Below are positions 58,567-64,000 of a stretch of 64,000 nt of DNA, piece after piece; the stretch's first letter is position 1; each line of letters opens with the position of its first letter. The stretch is from Streptomyces aureocirculatus. Lineage in GTDB: Bacteria; Actinomycetota; Actinomycetes; Streptomycetales; Streptomycetaceae. Below the pieces are notes generated by a model. That model did not search any database and had not been told where the DNA came from. It saw only the letters and a program-made list of their open reading frames with translations. A program made the translations under genes and the position numbers. The stretch covers positions 1 through 64,000 of the forward strand of contig NZ_JOAP01000042.1 in the NCBI RefSeq assembly GCF_000720475.1. The letters are read 5' to 3'.

Positions 58567-61128
58567 ATGGGGTGGACGGCACGGAGGCCGGGGCGGCCGT
58601 CGATGCAGGAGCTGATCCGGCGCCGCGGGCGCTCCGGCTTCGTGGGCAGGCAGCACGAACTCCGGGTCTTCCGGGAGAACTTCGACGTGCCGCCGGAGGA
58701 CGACCGGCACCGCTTCCTGTTCTGCGTGCACGGCCCCGCGGGCGTGGGCAAGACGTCCCTGGTACGGGAGCTGAGCCAACTGGCCCGTGACCGCGGCGCC
58801 CTGGTCGCCCGCGTCGATGAGACGGCGGACTCCCTGCCGCGGGTGCTCACGGAGATCGCCGCCCAGTTCGAACGGCAGGAGCGGCGGCTGAAGACCCTGG
58901 AGCGGGCGCTCGCCGCGTACCGGCAGCGTGCGCGGGAGGCGGCGGCCGCACCGCCCGCCGACCCCGGCGCGCCGGGAGCGTCGTCGGCCGGGGCCCGGTT
59001 CGCCGCCAGGGCGGGGGTCGTCGGTCTCGGCATGGTGCCGGTGGTCGGCCCGTTCGCGGCGGCGGCGGTGGACCCGGAGCAACTGGAGCGCGGCGCCGAC
59101 GGCCTGCGGGAGCGGTTCGGGAACCGGCGCCGCGGCGGCGCCGGGGACGACGAGCCCGGGGGCGACGGTGCCGGTCCCGGGCCCCTCCTGGAGCCGGAGC
59201 GCACCCTGACGCCCGCCCTCACCACGGACCTGGCGTCGGCGGCGGACACCGCCCCCTGGCTCGTCCTGCTCTTCGACACCTACGAACGGACGGCACCGTT
59301 CCTGGACCGCTGGCTGCGGGACCTGATGACCACCGACCGGTACGGCGAACTCCCCGCGAACACTGTCGTGGTCCTCTCGGGCCAGCGCCCCCTGGACCCC
59401 CAGCTCTGGCCGGACCTCCGGGACTTCGCCCGCGATCTGCCGCTGTCCCCGTTCACCGAGGACGAGGCACGCGGGCTGCTCGCCGCCAAGGGAGTCACCG
59501 AGGAACCCGTGGTCGCGGAGGTCCTCAGGCTGTCCGGACGGCTGCCCGTCCTGGTCTCGACCCTGGCCGAACCCGGAGCGCGCGTCCCGGCCGACGTGCA
59601 CGACCCGAGCGCGGGCGCCGTCGAACGGTTCCTGCGCTGGGAACCGGACCCGGTACGGCGGGCGGCGGCCCTCGACTGCGCGCTGCCGCGCCGCCTGGAC
59701 GAGGAGGTGGTGGGCGCCGCGACCGGGGCCGGTGCCGGGACCGGCCCGGGGACCGCCGCCGCGGAGGCCTACGCCTGGCTGCGCACCCTGCCCTTCGTCA
59801 CCGACCGGGGCGAGGGCGGCGCCCGCTACCACGACGTCGTCCGCGCCCCCATGCTCCGCCTGCGCCGCAACTCCGCCCCGCGGAAGTGGGCCGCGGGCCA
59901 CACCCGCCTGGCCGCGGCGTTCGCCGCCAGGCGACGGGCGTACGAGCGGGAGGACGGCAGCGGGCGGGGCGGCCACGGGCACACGAGCCGCGGGTGGGCG
60001 GCGGGCCGCCCGTGGAGCGGGGCCGCCTGGCGGGCCCTGCGCGCCGAGGAGCTGTACCACGAACTGTGCGCACACCCCGGCGCCGCGCTCGCCGGGGCGC
60101 TGCGGGAGGGCGCCGACGCCTGTCACGCGCAGACCCGGTACGAGGCGGTGGCCCGCGAGTGGGCGCGGGTCCTCGTGGACGCGGGCGAGGACACCGGGGA
60201 CGAACGGCTGCGGCGCTGGGGCGAGCAGTGCCTGACGGCCCTCGCCGACGAACGCCTCGGCCCCGCCCGCGTCGTGGATTTGCTCCTGGCCCGCGGCGGC
60301 CTCGACGACGAGGGCCGCGTGGCCGCGTACAACGCGCGCGGCTGGTGCTCCTTCGGCGCGGGCATGTTGGAGCAGGCCATCGAGGACCACGCGCGCGCCG
60401 TCGAGCTCGACCCCGACGACCCGTGGGGACACCACGGCCTCGCCGTCACCCTGCGGGCCCGCGGCGGCCCCGGCGACCACGCGGCGGCCCTGCGGCACAT
60501 CGACAGGTGCGGCGAACTGCTGCCCGGCGCGGCCCTGGTGGCACGCGAGCGCGGCGAGACGTACCGCAGGGCGGGACGCCACGAGGAAGCACTCGCCGAA
60601 CTCGACCGGGCCCACGACCTCGCCCCGGACGAGCCGCTGACGCTGGGCAGCCGCGCCCAGGTGAAACACGTCCTCGGCCGCCCGCAGGACGCCCTCGCCG
60701 ACTTCGGCCAGGCCCTTACCCTGTGGCCCGACTACACCTGGGCCCTGATGCGCCGTGCCCACGTCCACTCGGTGCTCGGCGACACCCGCGCCGCCCTCGC
60801 CGACCTCGACCGGGCGGAGCGCCTCACCTCGGAAGGCACCGGCATCGCCGGGGAACGCGGCAACGTCCTGCGCTTCGCGGGCCGCCACGAGGAAGCACTC
60901 GCCGCATACGACCGCGCCCTCGCCCTCGACCCCGGCTACACCTGGGCCCTCGGCAGCCGCGCCCTCTCCCACGAGGCCCTCGGCCACACCGACCTGGCCC
61001 GGGCCGACCTGGAACGCGCCCTGGAACTGGACCCGGGGTACGGGTGGGCGCGGGAGCAGCTCGACCGGCTGCGGGAAGCCCCGCGCCCGGCAGGCGCGGG
61101 GGACCAGCAGCAGCAAATGCCGCCGTAA
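58567..61128 (+). CDS. STAND-type ATPase with C-terminal tetratricopeptide repeats
   Basis: 853 aa. Residues 20-36 GRSGFVGRQHELRVF start the ATPase; Walker A GPAGVGKT at 56-63; a hydrophobic helix at about 147-168 (VVGLGMVPVVGPFAAAAV) and LVLLFDTYE as Walker B. The middle resembles the ARC2/winged-helix region of NTPases. From about residue 570 tandem TPRs occur (AYNARGWCSFGAGMLEQAIE, GETYRRAGRHEEALAELDRA, GNVLRFAGRHEEALAAYDRA). STAND-TPR proteins sense ligands or invaders and signal by oligomerisation. Ends in QQQQ. ATG 58567 with GGGAGGA is preferred over 58603. Function unknown. Confidence 0.85.
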   Translation: MGWTARRPGRPSMQELIRRRGRSGFVGRQHELRVFRENFDVPPEDDRHRFLFCVHGPAGVGKTSLVRELSQLARDRGALVARVDETADSLPRVLTEIAAQFERQERRLKTLERALAAYRQRAREAAAAPPADPGAPGASSAGARFAARAGVVGLGMVPVVGPFAAAAVDPEQLERGADGLRERFGNRRRGGAGDDEPGGDGAGPGPLLEPERTLTPALTTDLASAADTAPWLVLLFDTYERTAPFLDRWLRDLMTTDRYGELPANTVVVLSGQRPLDPQLWPDLRDFARDLPLSPFTEDEARGLLAAKGVTEEPVVAEVLRLSGRLPVLVSTLAEPGARVPADVHDPSAGAVERFLRWEPDPVRRAAALDCALPRRLDEEVVGAATGAGAGTGPGTAAAEAYAWLRTLPFVTDRGEGGARYHDVVRAPMLRLRRNSAPRKWAAGHTRLAAAFAARRRAYEREDGSGRGGHGHTSRGWAAGRPWSGAAWRALRAEELYHELCAHPGAALAGALREGADACHAQTRYEAVAREWARVLVDAGEDTGDERLRRWGEQCLTALADERLGPARVVDLLLARGGLDDEGRVAAYNARGWCSFGAGMLEQAIEDHARAVELDPDDPWGHHGLAVTLRARGGPGDHAAALRHIDRCGELLPGAALVARERGETYRRAGRHEEALAELDRAHDLAPDEPLTLGSRAQVKHVLGRPQDALADFGQALTLWPDYTWALMRRAHVHSVLGDTRAALADLDRAERLTSEGTGIAGERGNVLRFAGRHEEALAAYDRALALDPGYTWALGSRALSHEALGHTDLARADLERALELDPGYGWAREQLDRLREAPRPAGAGDQQQQMPP

Positions 61129-61227
61129 GGGCACCTTACGTACAAATAACTTGCGCCCTGAACCCACCGTTCCCGTTCGATTACAGTGCTGCGGTGTCGG
61201 ACGCCGGGGCACGAGAAAGGGGGTCCG

Positions 61228-62346
61228 GTGAGCACTGCAGCAGCCACCGGGGTGTGGGGCCGCACCGAGCAGCAGGACTTCCGCAGCCGGGTACGCGGCG
61301 CGCTGCTCGGGGCCGCCGTCGGCGACGCGCTCGGGGCGCCCGTCGACGGTCTCTCCCTCGACGCGATCCGCGAGGCCCACGGCGGCGAAGGCCTCACCGA
61401 ACTCGCCGCCGCGCACGGGCGGCGCGGCGCCGTCACCGCCGCGACCCAGCTCATGCTGTTCAGCGTCGACGGGCTGATACGCGCCCAGGTGCGCCGCGAC
61501 ACCGGCGCCTGGCACCCGCCCACCGACCTGCACCGCGCCTACCGCCGCTGGGCGGCGACCCAGCGCGACTGGGGCCCCGACGAACGCCGCGCGGAAGACG
61601 GCTGGCTGGCCCGCGAGGAGTGGCTGTACGCGCGCCGCTCGCCCTCCCGCGCCTGCCTCACCGGGCTCGCCGACGACCGCATGGGCACCCTCGACGTACC
61701 GAAGAACCCCGCCGAGCAGGGCCCGGAGGCCGCCACCAGGTCGGCGCCCATCGGGCTGCTCGTCGGCTGGGAGCCCCAGCTCGTCCTGCAACTCGCCGTC
61801 GAATGCGCCGTGCAGACGCACGGGCACCCCACCGCCTACCTCACCGCGGGCGCGCACACCGTCCTCGTGCACGGCCTCGCCCGCGGCGAGTCCCTCGACG
61901 GCGCCATCCAGCGCACCCTCGCCCTGCTCGCCGCCCGGCCGGGCCACCAGCCCGTCACCGACGCGCTGCGGCACGCCCTCGGCGCCGTCCGGCAGGGCAT
62001 GCCCACCGCGTCGCGCGTCACCGAACTCGTCGGCGACGGCGGCGCGGTCGGCGCGCTCGCCGCCGCCGTGTACTGCGCCCTCGTGGGCGAGGACATCCGG
62101 CACGGGCTGCGGCTCGCCGTCAACCACGGCGGCTCGTCGACCGCGTCAGGGGCCCTGTGCGGCGCCCTCCTCGGCGCCCTGCACGGCGAGACCGCGCTCC
62201 CCCCTGGCTGGCTCACCGAACTGGAGGGCCGCGCCACCGTCCTGGAACTCGCCGACGACTTCGCCATGGAGATGACGCAGGGCCCGGCGCTGCACAGTCC
62301 CGCGGGAGCGGCACCTGGGTGGCTGGCGCGGTATCCACGGGCTTGA
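61228..62346 (+). CDS. ADP-ribosylglycohydrolase family protein
   Basis: 372 aa. DraG-type fold: opening RGALLGAAVGDALGAPVDGL, a central helical core, and the late motif VNHGGSSTASGALCGALLGA, where the usual metal-binding GGDxD Asp is replaced (GGSSTASG). The early T-D-D/E metal motif also reads AVTAATQLMLFS, lacking the canonical Asp pair. So metal binding, and with it ADP-ribose hydrolysis, may be lost or altered; it could act as a binder. GTG 61228 follows AAAGGGGG. It lies 99 bp downstream of the STAND gene, same strand. Confidence 0.83.
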   Translation: MSTAAATGVWGRTEQQDFRSRVRGALLGAAVGDALGAPVDGLSLDAIREAHGGEGLTELAAAHGRRGAVTAATQLMLFSVDGLIRAQVRRDTGAWHPPTDLHRAYRRWAATQRDWGPDERRAEDGWLAREEWLYARRSPSRACLTGLADDRMGTLDVPKNPAEQGPEAATRSAPIGLLVGWEPQLVLQLAVECAVQTHGHPTAYLTAGAHTVLVHGLARGESLDGAIQRTLALLAARPGHQPVTDALRHALGAVRQGMPTASRVTELVGDGGAVGALAAAVYCALVGEDIRHGLRLAVNHGGSSTASGALCGALLGALHGETALPPGWLTELEGRATVLELADDFAMEMTQGPALHSPAGAAPGWLARYPRA

Positions 62347-62380
62347 GGGGCGCCCGGTCCCGGGCTCGGGAGAGGCTGCC

Positions 62381-63181
62381 TCACACCTGCGAGTCCGCCA
62401 GGAGTTTCAGCGCCCGCGCCTTCTCCTCGGCACTCGCCTCCTGGGCGTTCCCCGCGTCGTACGGCGGCCGCGGGTCGTACTCGACGGCCAGTTGGACCGC
62501 CCTCGCCGTCTCCTCGTCGGTGAGCAGCGCCGCCAGGTACAGGGCCATGTCAAGGCCCGCCGAGACGCCCGCGCCGGTGAGGAACTTGCCGGAGCGCACA
62601 TACCGTTCCGGTACGTAGGTGACGTCGAAGTTCTGCTCCAGGTACGGGGCCGACGCCCAGTACGTCGTCGCGCGGCGGCCGTCGAGCAGCCCGGCCGCGG
62701 CGAGGATCAGCGACCCCGTGCACACGGACGTGGTGAAGCGGGTGTGGCGGTCCGTCTCGCGGATCCACCGCAGCAGGCGCCGGTTCTCCATCGCGCCGAC
62801 CGTCCCGCGGTTGCCCGCGCCGGGGACGAGGAGCACGTCGAGGCGGCCCGCGTCGTCGAGGGCGCGCTCCGCCACGACGGCCACGTCACCGGTGTCCGTC
62901 CGCACGGGGCCGCGCCGCTCGGCGAGCATCGTGACGCTCGCGCCGGGCAGCCGGGACAGGATCTCGGCGGGGCCCGTGGGGTCGAGCAGGCTGTAACCGT
63001 CGTAGAGGAGGACGCCGATACGGGGACCGCCGCTGCCGCCGGGCTTCTCGGAGACGTACGGGTACGGGGACGCGGTGGCGGCCGGGGCTCCGGCGAGACC
63101 CGCGGTGGCGAGGGCCGCGGTGGCGGCGGTGGCTGTGGTGCCGCGGAGGAGGGCGCGGCGGCCCGGGTGGGTTTCCGTCAT
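62381..63181 (-). CDS. Exported DJ-1/PfpI family protein (isonitrile-hydratase-like)
   Basis: 266 aa. The N-terminal 37 residues, GRRALLRGTTATAATAALAT then APAATASPYPY, form a twin-arginine-like export signal. The rest is a DJ-1/PfpI domain: RIGVLLYDGYSLLDPTGPAE, LLVPGAGNRGTV, nucleophile elbow FTTSVCTGSLILAAAGLLDG, RATTYWASAPYLE, and SAGLDMALYL. Close relatives include isonitrile hydratase and GlxA sensor domains. Its start overlaps the stop of the upstream GlxA-type regulator by 4 nt, so regulator and exported protein form an operon and may see the same ligand. Confidence 0.87.
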   Translation of the reverse strand: MTETHPGRRALLRGTTATAATAALATAGLAGAPAATASPYPYVSEKPGGSGGPRIGVLLYDGYSLLDPTGPAEILSRLPGASVTMLAERRGPVRTDTGDVAVVAERALDDAGRLDVLLVPGAGNRGTVGAMENRRLLRWIRETDRHTRFTTSVCTGSLILAAAGLLDGRRATTYWASAPYLEQNFDVTYVPERYVRSGKFLTGAGVSAGLDMALYLAALLTDEETARAVQLAVEYDPRPPYDAGNAQEASAEEKARALKLLADSQV

Positions 63182-64000
63182 GGCACGGGAGTCTGACGGT
63201 CCCGCGGCGCCCGTGGCCGGGGCATGTCCGGCATCCTGCGAATCCTGTCCCCGCCCGCGCCATAGTGGTCGAGGAACGCCTGCCGCAGCGTCTGCGCGGA
63301 CCCGAAGCCGCAGCGGCGTGCGATCGCCGCGAGGGACAGGGCACTTGAGCGCACCAGGTGGGCGGCGGCCTCGGTACGGGCGGCGCGCACCGCGCGGGCC
63401 GGGGTGGTGCCGAGGTGGGCGGTGAACAGGCGGTTCAGGTGCCGGGTGCTGACGCCCGCGCGGGTGGCGAGGGCGGCGGGGGAGAGGTCGTCGGCGAGGT
63501 GCGCGCCGATGTGTCCCGCGAGGTCGCGGACCAGGCGGTCACCCGGTGGGGGCGCCGCCAGGAACATGCTGATCTGGGCCTGGTCGGCGGGGCGGTGGAG
63601 GTACGAGACCAGCTCGCGGGCCACCGCGCGGGCCAGAGTCGGGCCGTGGTCGTCCTCGATCAGGGACAGGGTGAGGTCCAGGGCGCTGGTGACGCCCGCG
63701 GAGGTGTAGACGTTGCCGTCGCGCACGTACAGCGGGGTGGTGTCGACAGCCACCGTCGGGTGGCGGGCGGCGAGGCGGTCGCCGTACCCCCAGTGCGTGG
63801 TGGCGCGGCGGTGGTCCAGGAGGCCCGCGGCGGCCAGGACGTAGGCGCCGGTGCAGACGGAGGCGACGCGGCGGCTGTGGTCCGCGAGGCGGCGGACCTG
63901 GGTGACGAGGCGGGGGTCGGCCGCGGCCTCCTCGTAGCCGGTGCCGCCGGCCACCAGCAGGGTGTCCAGGGGGCCCCTGACCGTCTCCAGGCGATGCCCT
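63178..64000 (-). CDS. GlxA-type transcriptional regulator, 5' end beyond the window
   Basis: At least 273 codons visible. The frame stays open to position 64000 with conserved sequence (HRLETVRGPLDTLLVAGGTG), so the start lies outside. N-terminal DJ-1-like domain with RVASVCTGAYVLAAAGLLD, and a C-terminal AraC HTH (SPAALATRAGVSTRHLNRLF, IARRCGFGSAQTLRQAFLDH). Couples by a 4-nt overlap to the exported DJ-1 protein. Paralogue of the regulator at 13746. Confidence 0.88.
   Translation of the reverse strand, partial: GHRLETVRGPLDTLLVAGGTGYEEAAADPRLVTQVRRLADHSRRVASVCTGAYVLAAAGLLDHRRATTHWGYGDRLAARHPTVAVDTTPLYVRDGNVYTSAGVTSALDLTLSLIEDDHGPTLARAVARELVSYLHRPADQAQISMFLAAPPPGDRLVRDLAGHIGAHLADDLSPAALATRAGVSTRHLNRLFTAHLGTTPARAVRAARTEAAAHLVRSSALSLAAIARRCGFGSAQTLRQAFLDHYGAGGDRIRRMPDMPRPRAPRDRQTPVP

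Noticed and set aside
58321..62127. 1268-codon minus-strand frame across the STAND and glycohydrolase genes
   Set aside because: Antisense shadow: the plus-strand products have Walker A, TPR and DraG-like motifs, while the minus translation has none.

Overview
The window is high-GC DNA with GTG/ATG starts, strong purine-rich Shine-Dalgarno sites and typical Streptomyces intergenic repeats. It carries the afsK / afsS / afsR regulatory genes, which are diagnostic of Streptomyces, together with fbiC. No rRNA, tRNA, CRISPR array or intact insertion sequence was seen.

Layout. 0.2-3.8 kb: an ECF sigma factor with its zinc anti-sigma partner, a STAS anti-sigma antagonist and an EF-hand protein. 3.8-24.4 kb: first catabolic block (CoA ligases, acyl-CoA dehydrogenases, SDR, zinc alcohol dehydrogenase, cyclase-family hydrolase, flavin reductase, enoyl-CoA hydratase, NDP-forming CoA ligase, DUF35 protein), interrupted by an RsbW-like ATPase, a GlxA-type regulator with an MFS transporter, a flavin monooxygenase, and a GNAT/PdxH pair. 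24.6-27.9 kb: a secreted RTX-like protein with a TTA codon and an XRE/DUF6879 module. 28.0-30.8 kb: a lipid-transfer thiolase divergent from an acyl-CoA dehydrogenase. 30.9-45.0 kb: a TetR regulator, a VOC protein (probable kbpA), afsK, a MITE placed in the afsK stop codon, a second catabolic block (thiolase-DUF35-enoyl-CoA hydratase and a FadD3-like ligase), a lipoprotein, a secreted AfsS-like peptide, afsS and afsR. 45.2-53.9 kb: third catabolic block (amidohydrolases, two luciferase-like oxidoreductases, SDR, aldehyde dehydrogenase). 54.0-64.0 kb: a secreted PHP phosphoesterase, fbiC (F420 synthesis), a STAND-TPR ATPase, an ADP-ribosylglycohydrolase and a DJ-1/GlxA pair cut by the window end.

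Main result. Thirteen copies of a 15-bp palindrome, consensus CTGACG-N3-CGTCAG, lie 4 to about 90 bp upstream of the scattered catabolic genes and essentially nowhere else. The catabolic genes therefore look like one regulon under one repressor. The TetR protein at 30.9-31.6 kb is the only TetR gene seen and carries a degenerate copy of the site over its own start. The enzyme set resembles steroid or alicyclic acid degradation (Ltp/DUF35 retro-aldolase-like pair, paired FadE subunits, FadD3-like ligase, HsaB-like reductase) combined with luciferase-like, possibly F420-dependent, chemistry. It lacks a recognisable ring-cleavage dioxygenase, so the substrate is unknown. The regulon is physically interleaved with the AfsK-AfsR-AfsS global regulatory genes.

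A second unusual trait is the number of in-frame low-complexity insertions and short tandem repeats: collagen-like Gly-rich, His-Asp-Pro, Gly-Gln and Ala-Pro tracts inside otherwise conserved enzymes, and 9- to 24-bp tandem arrays between genes.
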